Assembly: GCF_016741775.1 (NCBI RefSeq)
Contig: NZ_JAERRK010000002.1
Span: 1 to 64,000, forward strand
From: Streptomyces actinomycinicus
Lineage (GTDB): Bacteria > Actinomycetota > Actinomycetes > Streptomycetales > Streptomycetaceae
Direction: 5' to 3'
Length of the DNA stretch: 64,000 nt
Part shown: positions 1 through 11,030 of the stretch, one piece after another
How the letters are laid out: each line of letters begins with the position of its first letter
How positions within the stretch are numbered: the stretch's first letter is position 1
Notes under the pieces: model-generated
Told to the model about the DNA's origin: nothing
What the model saw: the letters and a program-made list of their open reading frames with translations, nothing else
Database searches by the model: none
Made by a program: the position numbers and the translations under genes

Positions 1-1367
<1,367 letters not shown>

Positions 1368-1371
<4 letters not shown>

Positions 1372-4300
1372 TGGGCGTTCTCCCATTCTCGGGCCAACTC
1401 GTCTTCGAGAGCGTCAAGCTCGTTCTGGCTGAGGGTGTTCAAGGTGAGGTCCGACGGGGTCTGCACCACCGTGTCCGACTGCTCCGCGCTGGTGATGAGC
1501 GCTTCCAGGCAGCGCTGCCACAGGCCCGCGAGGCGGGTGGCCGCTTCCTCGGTGACGAGGGCCTCGGGCCAGGTCCACCGCGCGGTCAGGCGGCGGCCGT
1601 CCGCTCCGTCGCGCACCATGACGTTGATGTCGAGCTGGTAGGCGGCGGGCATGGCGGGTTCCGTGATCTCGCCGAGGGCCTCACCGGGCGCGAGGCCCCA
1701 GCTGTGCGGGTCGGTGGCGGCGGCGTCGAAGCGGCCGAGGTAGTTGAAGCCCACGTCGGGCCCAGGGCGTGCGGCGAGTCCGGCGGCGGTGTCCGGGTTG
1801 TGGTGGCGCAGCAGTCCGTAGCCGATGCGGTCGCCGGGGACGGCGCGGAGCTGCTCCTTGATCTGCTTGAGGGCGTCGTCCGTGGCGGCGCCGCCCTGGC
1901 TCGCGGCCCGCGCGGTCGCCGGGTCGAGGCCGAGTGTCACCGGGTACAGCGAGGTGAACCAGCCCACGGTCCGGGACAGGTCGTGCGTCTCGGTGAGCGG
2001 TACGCGGCCGTGGCCTTCGAGGGCGACGGTGAGCCGGCCGTCCCCGGGTTCGTCCGCGCCGCGCCACTGGGGGACCGCCATCAGCAGCGCGGTCAGCAGT
2101 ACGTCGGTGACGGCTCCGTTGATCCTGGCCGGCACGGTGGTCAGGAGTGGTTCGGTCAGGTGGGGTTCGAGTGTGGTGTCGAGGGAGACGAGCCGGGCCA
2201 CGGTGTCCCGGGCCGGGTCGAGCCGGCCGCCGCCCGGCAGCAGCGGTGCGGGGCGGGCGACCTGGTCGGTCCAGGCCGGGAGTTCGGCGGTCCGCCGGGG
2301 CGAGCGGGCCTCGTCCGCGAGCCGGTGGGCCCAGCCGCGGAAGGAGGTGCCGCGGGCGCCGAGGTCGGGGGTGCGGCCGGCCGCCGCCGCGCCGTAGGCG
2401 CTCTCGAGGTCGTCGAGGAGGATGCGCCAGGAGACGCCGTCGACCACGAGGTGGTGCAGGACGAGCAGCAGCCTGCCGGGCCGGGTGCTTCCGGCGTCGA
2501 ACCAGACCGCTTGGACCATCACGCCGTCGTCGGGCCGCAGTCGGTTCGCCGCGGCCTCCCGGTGGTCGGCAACGGTGGCGGCGAGCGCGTCCTGGTCGAG
2601 GCCGGCGACGTCGACGACCTCGAGACCGTCGGTGAGGTCGGTGGCGTCCGTGATGCGCAGTCGCCACGACGGGAAGCGTTCCAGGCGGGCCCGGAGGACG
2701 TCGTGGTGGGTGAGCAGGGCGCGCAGCGCGGTGCCGAGGTGGTCGGCGCGGACTCCGGCCGGGGTCTGTACGAGGGCGAACTGGCCGAAGCGGTCGATGC
2801 GTTCGCCGCGGCCGCGCAGCCACTCCATGATCGGTGTGGTGGGGACCTCGCCCACCGGGCCCGCTTCCTCGTCGTCGTCCGTCCCGGTGGCCGTGGCACG
2901 CGGGGCGAGCGCCTCGGCGGTCTTGTACGCGAAGACGTCCTCGGCGGTCAGGAGCAGTCCCCGGGCGCGGGCCCGGGAGACGAGGCGCATCGCGACGATG
3001 CTGTCGCCGCCGAGGTCGAAGAAGTTGTCGGTGACGCCGACGGTCTCCAGGCCGAGCACTTCGGCGAAGGCCCGGCACAGGATGTCCTCGGCCTCGTTGC
3101 GGGCGGCGGCCGCGGTGGTGAGGCCGCCGTAGTCCGGTGCGGGCAGGGCGCGCCGGTCCAGTTTGCCGTTGGCGGTGGTGGGCAGGTCGGTCAGGATCAC
3201 CACGGCGGCCGGGATCATGTACTCCGGCAGCCGGTCGGCCAGGGCGCGGCGCAGATCGGCGGAGCGTGCGTCGGTGCCGGAGCGCAGGGTCACGTAGCCG
3301 ACGAGCTGGCTGCCGCCGGGGCCGTCCGACCGCAGGATCACGGCGGCCTGCCGCACCTCGTCGAGGTCGCAGAGGGCCGCTTCGATCTCGCCGAGTTCGA
3401 CGCGGAAGCCGCGGATCTTGACCTGGTCGTCGGAGCGTCCCAGGAAGATGAGGTTGCCGTCGTCCCGCCACCGGGCCAGGTCGCCTGTCCGGTACATCCG
3501 CTCGCCGTGCCGGAAGGGGTCGGCGACGAACCGCTCGCCGGTCAGCGCGCTGCGGTTGAGGTAGCCGCGGGCCAGTTGGACGCCGGAGAGGTACAGCTCG
3601 CCGGGTACGCCCGCCGGTACGGGGCGTAGCGCGGCGTCGAGGACGTAGGCGCGGGTGTTCCAGACGGGCGCGCCGATCGGGACGCTGTCGCCCTCGTCGT
3701 GCGGACCGCACCGCCAGGCGGTGACGTCGACGGACGCCTCGGTCGGGCCGTACAGGTTGTGCAGTTCCACCGCGGGGAGCGCGGCGAAGAACTGGCGCTG
3801 GGTCTCGCGGGGCAGCGCCTCGCCGCTGCACACGACCCGGCGCAGGGCGGGGAACGCCTCGGTGAAGGGGGCGCGGGCCAGGAACGCCTGCAGCATGGAG
3901 GGGACGAAGTGCAGGGTGGAGATCCGCTGTGCGCGGATGACCTCGGCGAGGTAGGCGGGGTCCTTGTGCCCGTCGGGCCGTGCCACGACCAGGGTGGCTC
4001 CCTCGGCCAGGGGCCAGAAGAACTCCCATACGGACACGTCGAAGCCCGAGGGGGTCTTCTGCAGGATGCGGTCGTCGCCGGTGAGACGGTACTGATCCTG
4101 CATCCACCGGAGCCGGTTGACGATTCCGGCGTGCGGGACGACGACGCCCTTGGGGCGGCCGGTGGAGCCGGAGGTGTAGATGAGGTACGCCGGGTGGCTC
4201 GACCGCAGCGGGGTGGTGCGGTCCCGGTCGGTGGGGTCGGTGCCGGGGTGCCGGGCGAGGTCCGCGCGGGTGCCGGCGTCGTCGAGGCACAGGAACGGGC

Positions 4301-6020
4301 AGCCGGTGGGGGGCAGGTGCGAGGCGGTGTCCGTGGTGGTGAGGACCGCGGTCGGCTGTGCGTCGTCGAGGACGTACTCGATCCGGTCCCGGGGGTGGCC
4401 GGGGTCGACGGGCACGTAGGCGGCGCCGGCCTTGAGCGTGGCGAGGAGCGCCACGACCAGGTCCGCCGAGCGGTGCAGCGCGACGGCGACGCGGTCCTCC
4501 GGTCCGATGCCCAGGCCGATGAGCCGGTGGGCGAGCCGGTTGGCGCGGGTGTGCAGCTCCCGGTAGGTCAGCGTCTCGTCGTCGAAGACGAGGGCTTCGG
4601 CCTCGGGGGTGCGGCTCGTCTGGGCTTCGAGGAGGGCGGTCAGGGTGCCGAGGTCGCGGCCGGTGTCGTTCAATACGTGGACGAGGTGGTCGCGTTCGGC
4701 GGGCGTCGCCACCTCGATGCGGCCGAGGGACCGGTCCGGTGCCGAACGGGCCAGGTCGGCGAGGAGGTGCTCGAACCGGGCCGCGTGCCGGTGCACGTCG
4801 CCGGGCTCGTAGACGTCGCCGTTGGCGTGCAGGTCGATCGCGAGGCCGTGGCGGCCCGGCCGGCCGTCGACCACGAACGTCATGTCGTCGTTGGGGCCGA
4901 CGGTGAGGCTGTGTGAGACCGTCTCGCAGCCGGGGATCGAGAAGTCGGCGTCGAACATCAGGAAGTTGATCTGCGGTCCGACGAGCCGGCGGTCGTCGCC
5001 GATGAGCTTCAGGTCACGGCGCAGGTCCTCGTACCGGTAGTGCTGGTGGCGTATCGCGCCGTGCATCGCCTCGGCAGCCGCCCTGGCCAGCTCGGCCACG
5101 GTGCCTGTGGCCGGTACCGGGATGCGCAGCGGCAGGACGTTGGAGACCATGCCCGGGATGCGCCGGGCGGCGCCCGTGCGGCGGGCCGCGACCGGCAGGC
5201 CGAGGACGACGTCGGTGGTGTTGGTCATCTTCGCCATGTACAGCGCGATGGCGGCGGCGGTGACGGCCGGCCAGCTCGTGTTCGTCTCCCGGGCGAGCCG
5301 GTGCAGCCCGTCGGTGACCGGGTCCGGAAGGCGCCCGGTGCACCGGTGGAACGAGGAGGGCATGACCGGCTGGCCGCCCGAGAGGCTGGCGGGCTCCGGC
5401 CGGTCCCCGAAGCGGTCGAGCCAGTACTCCCGGTCGGCCGCGAAGCCGTCCGAGGCACGGTAGGCCGCGTCGGCCTCGACGAGTTCGGGGAGACCGCCCA
5501 GCGCACGCCGGGGATCGGGGGCCTGGCCGCCGGTGAGTTCCCGGTAGATCTCGGCGGTGCGGCCGGCGATCAGGCCGCCGCTGAATCCGTCGAGGACGAG
5601 GTGGTGGGCGCGGTAGTACCACTGGAGCCGCTCGCCGCCGAGGTCGATGAGGGCGAACAGGTACAGCGGGTCCCGGGCGGGGTCCACCGCTGTGCGGGCG
5701 TCGGCCAGCATCCAGTCGAGGGCGGCCGCCTCCGGGTCCTGTTCGGTGCTGACGTCGACCGTGCGGAGCTGGGCGGGCGGGGCCGGGTGCACGTTCTGCA
5801 CCGGCTCGCCGTCGTGCTCGTGGAAGGTGGTCCGCAGCGCCTCGGCCTCGCCCAGGACCCGGTGCAGTGCCTCGGCGAACGCGGCCCGGTCGAGCGGGCC
5901 GCGGATGTCGACGTACTCGGCGATGTTGTAGATGGCGTTGTCCGGGTCCAACCGCTGAGCGAACCACATGCCGCGCTGCGCCGCAGTGAGATCAATGGCT
6001 TCAGCAGGCACTGCTGACAT
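1368..6020 (-). CDS. NRPS, C-A(Ser-type)-T-E module
   Basis: A 1550-residue single-module synthetase. The condensation domain (about 10-440) has HHLVLDG at 139-145 and an EntF-like N-terminus, a type often used for acyl or initiating condensation. The adenylation domain (about 465-955) has LIYTSGSTGRPKG and NGKLDRR. The ten specificity positions read DVWHVSLVDK, the established L-serine signature; 2,3-diaminopropionate is an alternative because its synthesis genes are nearby. The carrier domain has LGGDSI, with the phosphopantetheine serine at 1007. An epimerisation domain (about 1060-1500) has HHLVVDG at 1189-1195 and the family blocks EGHGR, RTVGWFT and NYLGRFD, so the residue should be handed on in the D form. 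A GGAGGGG ribosome site precedes the ATG. I infer that this module receives the polyene acyl chain and that the next subunit continues the peptide. Confidence 0.95.
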
Positions 6021-6288
6021 TGTCGTTCCCCTCCGTTGGTTTTCTCGACGCCGGTCTCTGCCCGCTGGGCGGTTACGTCGGCGACGGTGCTCAGCCGCGG
6101 CCGTATGAGGTGTTCTGCTTCACTGGCCCGGCAAAGTCGAAACCACGGCGGAAATCACTCGCCAAAAACGCGACGTTCGCCTTTTCCGGCACTCGGCAAC
6201 ACATTCAGAATTCACTGAGACTCATCGATTCGGCAGCACAGTGAGAATATGCGTTGAGCGCGCGTCGGTCGCGATCTCTTTCAATACT
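6021..6288. other. AT-rich leader between dehydratase and NRPS genes
   Basis: About 270 bases without a gene, clearly richer in A and T than the flanking genes, especially 6100-6290. The NRPS ribosome site (GGAGGGG) sits at its left edge. It probably holds a leader or a secondary promoter for the NRPS genes, but I see no convincing -35/-10 pair on the minus strand. Confidence 0.4.
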
Positions 6289-7296
6289 TCAAAGCAGCCC
6301 GTTCGAGGGGCGCAGCACGGCGAGCGCCTGGCCGATCTCGGCGACCAGTTCGTCTCCCCGGTGGGTCTCGCCGCTCATGATGACGCCGGCGGCCGTGTAC
6401 TGGTCGATGCGGACGGTGTGCCGCAGGGTGTCCCCGGGGTGGACGCCCCGGTGGAAGGTGATGTCGCGTACGGCGGCCAAGATGGGTGCGGTGCCGTCCG
6501 GCTGTCCCCCGGCCCGCTCGCGCTGCAGCCACAGCAGGGCGCCGCCCTGCCCCCAGGACTCGATCAGGAGGGACGGCGGATAGCGCAGGGCGCGCTCTCC
6601 CGCGCCGGGTGCCAGCCGCGCGTAGCACGGTTCGCTGCCCGTGACCGCCTTGCTGGTGACGATGCGGTCGTAGGGGTCGAGGGCCAGGACCCGGTCGACC
6701 AGGAGCATGGGGTGGGCGTGCGGGATCGTGCCGCGGATCCCGGCGTGTTCGAGCAGCACCGTCTGCGGGCCGGCGGAACCGGTCCCGCCGGAACCGGTCC
6801 CGCCGGCACCGGAGTCGCCGTCGGGGACCGCTTCGGTGCCGGTACCGGCCGCGATCCGGAAGCGCATCGAGACCTTCGCGGCCCGTGTGTCCCCCCTGCG
6901 GCAGTCGGCGGTGACCTCCAGCTCGTCCGCGCCGTCCGCGCCGACGGCCCTGGCGACGCAGTGGATGTCGAGCCGGTCGCCGGGCCGCAGTGCCGCGAGG
7001 AAGCGGACGGAGGTGATGTGTGCCGGTTCCGCGAAGGCGTGCGTGCCGTGGTTCTCCCACACCAGGTGCAGGACCGCCTGGTAGACGGACTCGATGACGA
7101 ACGCGCCCGGATAGATGGTGAAGTCCGGGTAGTGCCCCTCCATGTACGGGTCGTCGGCGCGGATGAGCTTGTGGGCGGTGACCTCGGTGGCCGACAGGAC
7201 GGTGCAGGAGTCGACGGCGGGCAGCGGGACCGCCCGTGCCCGGCGGCCGGCCTCGATGGCGGCGCCGGGCACGGGCGGCGGGGCGACGAGGGTCAC
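6289..7296 (-). CDS. Double-hotdog beta-hydroxyacyl-ACP dehydratase (fused)
   Basis: 335 residues; the GTG start overlaps the ketoreductase stop (GTGA). There are two hotdog domains. The first (about 30-150) has GHYPDF at 54-59 and a glutamate at 69 in IYPGAFVIES. The second (about 180-325) has the FabZ-like IPHAHPMLLVDRV with His193, and a glutamate at 246 in PPSLLIESWGQ. A Gly/Thr/Ser-rich linker (about 160-176) joins them. In the FabA/FabZ superfamily these His and Glu positions catalyse dehydration of beta-hydroxyacyl-ACP to the trans-enoyl form. I infer that it installs double bonds in the polyene made by the KS/CLF, ketoreductase and ACP encoded upstream. The two halves match, in the same order, the separate genes at 16395-16769 and 15856-16344. 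Confidence 0.85.
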   Translation of the reverse strand: MTLVAPPPVPGAAIEAGRRARAVPLPAVDSCTVLSATEVTAHKLIRADDPYMEGHYPDFTIYPGAFVIESVYQAVLHLVWENHGTHAFAEPAHITSVRFLAALRPGDRLDIHCVARAVGADGADELEVTADCRRGDTRAAKVSMRFRIAAGTGTEAVPDGDSGAGGTGSGGTGSAGPQTVLLEHAGIRGTIPHAHPMLLVDRVLALDPYDRIVTSKAVTGSEPCYARLAPGAGERALRYPPSLLIESWGQGGALLWLQRERAGGQPDGTAPILAAVRDITFHRGVHPGDTLRHTVRIDQYTAAGVIMSGETHRGDELVAEIGQALAVLRPSNGLL

Positions 7297-8033
7297 AGCA
7301 CGACTCCGCCGTCCACCCGGATCACCGCGCCGGTGATGTAGCCGGCCTTCTCCGAGAGCAGGAACGACACGAGGCCGGCGACCTCGTCCGCGCGGCCGTA
7401 GCGGCGCAGCGGAATGCTCTTCAGGGCCTGGGCGCGCACCTTTTCCGAGAGCGCGTCGGTCATGTCGGTCTCGATGAAACCGGGGGCGACCACGTTGACC
7501 CGCACGCCGTAACCGGCCAGTTCCTTGGCGAGCGAGATGCTCATGCCCTGGATGCCGGCTTTGGAGGCGGAGTAGTTCGACTGGGTGGCGTTGCCGTCGA
7601 TGCCCGCGACGGAGGACATGTTGACGATCGTGCCCTCCTTGCGCTTCATGAAGCCGAAGACCACCGCGCGGCAGAAGTTGAACGTCCCGTCGAGGTTGGT
7701 GCCGATGACGGCCCGCCAGTCCTTCGGGTCCATCAGGACCATCGGGTTGTCCCGGACGATGCCGGCCGAGTTGACGAGGGCGCGCACCGGGCCGGCCGCC
7801 TTCTCCGCCGCGGCGACGAACTCCTGTACGGCGTCGAAGTCGGACACGTCGCAGGGGGCGTGGTACACCTGCGCGCCCGCCTCGCGGATCAGCTTCTCGG
7901 TCTCCTCGGCCGCCTCCGTGCCCGAGCGGTAGCAGAAGGCGATGTTGCGGCCTTCCTGTGCCAGGCGGACGGCCACCGCGCGTCCGATGCCCCTGGAACC
8001 GCCCGTGACGACGGTGCATCCCTCTTCAGTCAC
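7293..8033 (-). CDS. 3-oxoacyl-ACP reductase (FabG-like ketoreductase)
   Basis: 246-residue short-chain dehydrogenase. The NADPH-binding motif TGGSRGIGRA is at 10-19, the NSAG motif near 88, and the catalytic set is Ser141, Tyr154 and Lys158 (YSASK). The TDM segment and C-terminal VDGG fit FabG proteins. The GTG start follows AAGGAGAGAG. It should reduce the beta-ketoacyl-ACP produced by the type II ketosynthases. The downstream dehydratase overlaps it by 4 nt, so reduction and dehydration are encoded as a coupled pair. It is the only ketoreductase visible in the cluster and probably acts in every elongation cycle. Confidence 0.93.
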   Translation of the reverse strand: MTEEGCTVVTGGSRGIGRAVAVRLAQEGRNIAFCYRSGTEAAEETEKLIREAGAQVYHAPCDVSDFDAVQEFVAAAEKAAGPVRALVNSAGIVRDNPMVLMDPKDWRAVIGTNLDGTFNFCRAVVFGFMKRKEGTIVNMSSVAGIDGNATQSNYSASKAGIQGMSISLAKELAGYGVRVNVVAPGFIETDMTDALSEKVRAQALKSIPLRRYGRADEVAGLVSFLLSEKAGYITGAVIRVDGGVVL

Positions 8034-8125
8034 TGCTCTCTCTCCTTAGCCGGTACGGCACAACTCGATCCGGCCGGGACCAGCTGGGGCCGGTCCGGCC
8101 GGGGGCGGAACCACAGCGCTGCGGC

Positions 8126-8287
8126 TCAGCCGCAGCCGCCCGCGGTGTCCTGGTCCAGGGCGCCGACGCGGTCGACGACCTCCTTCGGGACGCCCGCCAG
8201 CGGGTCCTCACCCCACTCCTCGTCCACCAGGGGGTAGCCGGCGGCCGGCTCGCGCGGCCCGTCCGGCCGCAGCGTGTTCGTACTCAT
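8126..8287 (-). CDS. Small protein with WxEDPLAxVP motif, copy 2
   Basis: 53 residues; its ATG overlaps the stop of the preceding small gene (ATGA). I do not recognise a family. It is clearly related to the neighbouring 63-residue protein: both begin MS, share an N-terminal Pro/Gly-rich stretch, and contain a W-x-EDPLA-x-VP block (here WGEDPLAGVP). The C-terminus is short, acidic to neutral, and ends in GGCG with the only cysteine. There is no membrane segment or signal peptide. Tight coupling within the polyketide operon suggests a role in that pathway, perhaps a scaffold or accessory subunit. A gap of about 90 nt separates it from the ketoreductase. Confidence 0.7.
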   Translation of the reverse strand: MSTNTLRPDGPREPAAGYPLVDEEWGEDPLAGVPKEVVDRVGALDQDTAGGCG

Positions 8288-8475
8288 CTCTCCGTGCCTT
8301 TCCGTGGCCGTACGGTGGCCAGCTGCTGTTCCAGTGCGGCGAGGAAGACTCCGAAGGGGTCGTCCAGCGCCCTCGGGACGTTCGCCAGCGGGTCCTCGCG
8401 CCATGTCTCGCCCATCAGCGCGGAGCCGGAGCCCGGCTTCCGTACACCGTTCGCGCGCGGGGTGCTCGGGCTCAT
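8284..8475 (-). CDS. Small protein with WxEDPLAxVP motif, copy 1
   Basis: 63 residues, starting 3 nt after the stop of the DsbA-like gene, with an AAGGG site inside that gene's end. The central block WREDPLANVP is shared with the next small protein. The C-terminal segment (F-x-x-ALEQQLA) resembles the last residues of the upstream DsbA-like protein, which carries the same ALEQQLA string. This could reflect local duplication of a helix or a shared interaction surface. No known domain is evident and no function is assigned. Its position between the isomerase-like protein and the ketoreductase argues for a part in polyene assembly. Confidence 0.7.
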   Translation of the reverse strand: MSPSTPRANGVRKPGSGSALMGETWREDPLANVPRALDDPFGVFLAALEQQLATVRPRKGTER

Positions 8476-8478
8476 GGC

Positions 8479-9117
8479 TCAGCCCTTCGCGGCGGTGGCC
8501 GCCAGCTGCTGCTCGAGCGCGGTGACGAAGTCGTCGAGGCGGTCCAGGCCCCAGTAGCGGTGCCTGCCGAGCCGGAAGTAGGGGACGCCGAACACGTCGT
8601 CCTCGTACACGTCCATGAGCGCCTGGACGCCCTGCTCCCGGATGGCCGGGTCCTCGGGGGCGGCTGCCAGCACGTCACCGTCCAGGCCGGCCTCGTTGCA
8701 GACGCGGCGCAGCTGTCCGCGGTCGCAGATGTCCTCGCCCCGCTCCCAGCGGGCGGCCATCACCGCGCGGTAGTACTCGCGGTGGACCCCGAGTTCGCGC
8801 GCCTTGAGCCAGCCGAGGTGCGGCAGCTCCCACCACTCGTCACCGGTGTCGATCGGCCACTTCATCGCGAAGCCGTGCTTCGCGGCCAGCCGCTTGGTGT
8901 CGCTGAGGATGTACAGGTGCTTGGCCTTGCTCATCGCGACGTAGTGGAACTCGCCGCCGCGCGCCGTCAGTTCGGCGAGGCTCTGCTCGTCCGGTTCGGT
9001 GAACGGCACGTACTCGATGAGCCGGTCCGCGTCGGGCAGGCGCTCTTCCAGCAGGCGCACGGCCATCCAGCTGAACGGGCTGCGCAGCGAGAAGTACAGG
9101 CGGGGCGGCCTTCTCAT
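8479..9117 (-). CDS. DsbA/HCCA-isomerase-family protein (putative polyene isomerase)
   Basis: 212 residues; the ATG overlaps the previous stop (ATGA). The start RLYFSLRSPFSWMA and the later FGVPYFRLGRHRYWGLDRLDDF are typical of the thioredoxin-fold DsbA / 2-hydroxychromene-2-carboxylate isomerase (kappa GST-like) family. The CxxC pair of true disulfide oxidoreductases is absent; the segment is SPFS, with serines where DsbA has cysteines. Family members of the HCCA type catalyse cis-trans isomerisation of a conjugated double bond. I infer that this protein isomerises a double bond in the ACP-bound polyene, a step that could set up ring closure. An ordinary redox role is less likely. Confidence 0.8.
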   Translation of the reverse strand: MRRPPRLYFSLRSPFSWMAVRLLEERLPDADRLIEYVPFTEPDEQSLAELTARGGEFHYVAMSKAKHLYILSDTKRLAAKHGFAMKWPIDTGDEWWELPHLGWLKARELGVHREYYRAVMAARWERGEDICDRGQLRRVCNEAGLDGDVLAAAPEDPAIREQGVQALMDVYEDDVFGVPYFRLGRHRYWGLDRLDDFVTALEQQLAATAAKG

Positions 9118-11030
9118 GCCTGGCCCCCGAGCAGCGCCGCCTTCACGTCCTCGTCGAAGAGCGCGACCGTGCCGGCCTCCTCGCCCCTGCTGATGGCGTA
9201 GCCGTGCATGATCGTCGCCGTCGCGGCCAGCTCCAGGCTCTCCCCGCGGCGCACGTAGCAGTCCATGCGGGCCGTGTAGACGGTGTCCTTGATGACGTCC
9301 TCGACGGTGAAGACCGTGTGCACGGTCTCCTCCATGAAGATGTCGGAGAGGACCTGCACCCGGGCCCGGGAGACGACCGGGATCCAGGCCCGCTCCTCGA
9401 GCAGCTTGCCGATGGCGAGGCCCCGGTCGTGCAGGAAGCGGTCGACGACCTCCTCGAGCGTGCGGACGTAGGCCGAGTGCTGGAGCCGGTCGGAGAAGTG
9501 GCAGTAGTAGTACGGGGCCCGCCAGGACCACAGGTGCGCGCCGGAGCCCTCGGGGACCAGGACGTCGGCGACCTCCTGGCCGGGCGCGATGGGCAGGCTG
9601 GCCGACTTGGCATTGGCGAGGGCGGCCACCTCGGGCACCACGAAGGGCGCGAGCATCGCGGGCACCGGCTCGGTCCCGGAGCCGTCCTTGACGGCGACGA
9701 GGGCGACCCGCAGCTTGCCCTTGAGCACGGTGACGGCCTCGCCGCCGCGCTCCACCGTGAGCGTGATGGTGAACGGCGCGCCCTGGTCCGGCTTGGGCGT
9801 GGCCGAGACCACCGTGGCGTAGACGCGGTCGTCGACGAAGAGCGTCGCGGGCAGCTGCACCGAGGAGTCCACGATCTCCAGGCCGAGACCGTAGCGGTGG
9901 TACATGTCGCGGGCCCCGACACCACGCTCGCGGAAGTACTCCAGTACGGCCTCCTCGGCCAGGTACATGAAGTGCTTGAACCCGATCCAGGTACGGATGT
10001 TGGCGCCTTCATAGCGGGGCATGCCGACATAGGTCGTGGGGGCGCCGTCAAGCAGTTTCGTCACAGTGCCTTCTTCTTCGAAATCGGATGCGGGTGCGCA
10101 TATGGGGTCGGGTACGCATTCCGGTGCGGGTGCGAGTGCCGGCGCGGCTGCGAACTCCGGTGCGTGTGGGGATTCCGGTGCCGGTGCGTAGTCGGACACG
10201 GGTACGGACGCGGGTTCCGTGGCCGTGGCGGTGACCGGCGGGGCGGAGAGGATGCGGCGCAGGAACACGTCCGCCTCTCCGGCCAGCTCCCGCGCCTGCG
10301 TCACATGGCAGAAGTGTCCGTACACCCCGCGCAGCCGGACCGTCGCCGCGGGCATGGCGCGGTCGAGGGCGGTGGCCCGCATCGGGGTGAGCGACTCGTC
10401 GTCCACCCCGGCCAGGACCAGGGTGGGCACCTTGATGCCGGAGAGGTCGAGCCGGCCGGACGCCTCGAACTCCCGGTGGAAGACGGGAAGTCCGCCGACG
10501 ACGGCGCGATCGCTCGCCTTCTGGGTCATCGCGGCGATGATCTCGGGATCGATCCGGGCCGCGCGGGGGCCGAGCGCGAGGGTGACTCCCTGACGGATCA
10601 CCTTGCGCAGCGCGCCCTCCGAGCGCAACCGGATCGCGGGGGACACGGGGAAGCCGGCCGGGCGGTAGAACGGTGCCGCGAGCACCGCGGCACCGACACC
10701 CGGGTCGCCGTCGCACCTGGCCAGGAACTCCAGTACGGCGTTGGCCCCGAACGAGTGGCCCACCAGGGCGGCGGGCCGCTCGGGCACCAGCTCCAGGGCA
10801 CGGCGCAGCCACTCGCCCGGCGAACCGTCGGCCCGCCAGGCGTAGGAGTTGCCGCCGTGCCAGGGCAGCTGGAGCGCGTAGACGCGGTAGCCGGACAGGT
10901 GTTCCGCGAGGTCGCGCCAGATGCCCCAGGAGTCCTCGATGCCGTGGGCGGCGACGAGCACGGGGCCCTGCCCCGGGCCGCGCCGCACTTCCAGGCCGTC
11001 GGCCCGGGCCACCGTGTCCCACCCGGTCAT
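9114..11030 (-). CDS. Alpha/beta hydrolase fused to a double-hotdog domain (thioesterase-like)
   Basis: 638 residues; the ATG overlaps the stop of the KS-like gene. Residues 1-265 are an alpha/beta hydrolase with the nucleophile motif GHSFGA (Ser93) and a late GHFCH histidine segment. Residues about 270-320 are a Pro/Ala/Glu-rich repetitive linker. From about 323 on come two hotdog folds of the acyl-thioesterase/dehydratase type (IRTWIGFKHFMYLAEEAVLEYF, then SWRAPYYYCHFSDRLQHSAYVRTLEEVVDRF). An internal GTG at 10064 is preceded by AGAAGG, so a separate 316-residue hotdog product could also be made. Likely roles are hydrolytic release or editing of acyl-ACP by the hydrolase, and acyl binding or transfer by the hotdog part. 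The exact substrate is unknown. Confidence 0.8.
   Translation of the reverse strand: MTGWDTVARADGLEVRRGPGQGPVLVAAHGIEDSWGIWRDLAEHLSGYRVYALQLPWHGGNSYAWRADGSPGEWLRRALELVPERPAALVGHSFGANAVLEFLARCDGDPGVGAAVLAAPFYRPAGFPVSPAIRLRSEGALRKVIRQGVTLALGPRAARIDPEIIAAMTQKASDRAVVGGLPVFHREFEASGRLDLSGIKVPTLVLAGVDDESLTPMRATALDRAMPAATVRLRGVYGHFCHVTQARELAGEADVFLRRILSAPPVTATATEPASVPVSDYAPAPESPHAPEFAAAPALAPAPECVPDPICAPASDFEEEGTVTKLLDGAPTTYVGMPRYEGANIRTWIGFKHFMYLAEEAVLEYFRERGVGARDMYHRYGLGLEIVDSSVQLPATLFVDDRVYATVVSATPKPDQGAPFTITLTVERGGEAVTVLKGKLRVALVAVKDGSGTEPVPAMLAPFVVPEVAALANAKSASLPIAPGQEVADVLVPEGSGAHLWSWRAPYYYCHFSDRLQHSAYVRTLEEVVDRFLHDRGLAIGKLLEERAWIPVVSRARVQVLSDIFMEETVHTVFTVEDVIKDTVYTARMDCYVRRGESLELAATATIMHGYAISRGEEAGTVALFDEDVKAALLGGQA

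Noticed and set aside
6289..8019. One 576-codon minus-strand frame that would fuse ketoreductase and dehydratase DNA
   Set aside because: Its first 235 codons are the ketoreductase in the wrong frame. The two real genes overlap by only 4 nt.
8126..8475. The two small proteins as RiPP precursors
   Set aside because: No RiPP-modifying enzyme, protease or leader/core boundary is visible, and the shared motif is inside the body of both. An accessory role is more likely, although not proven.
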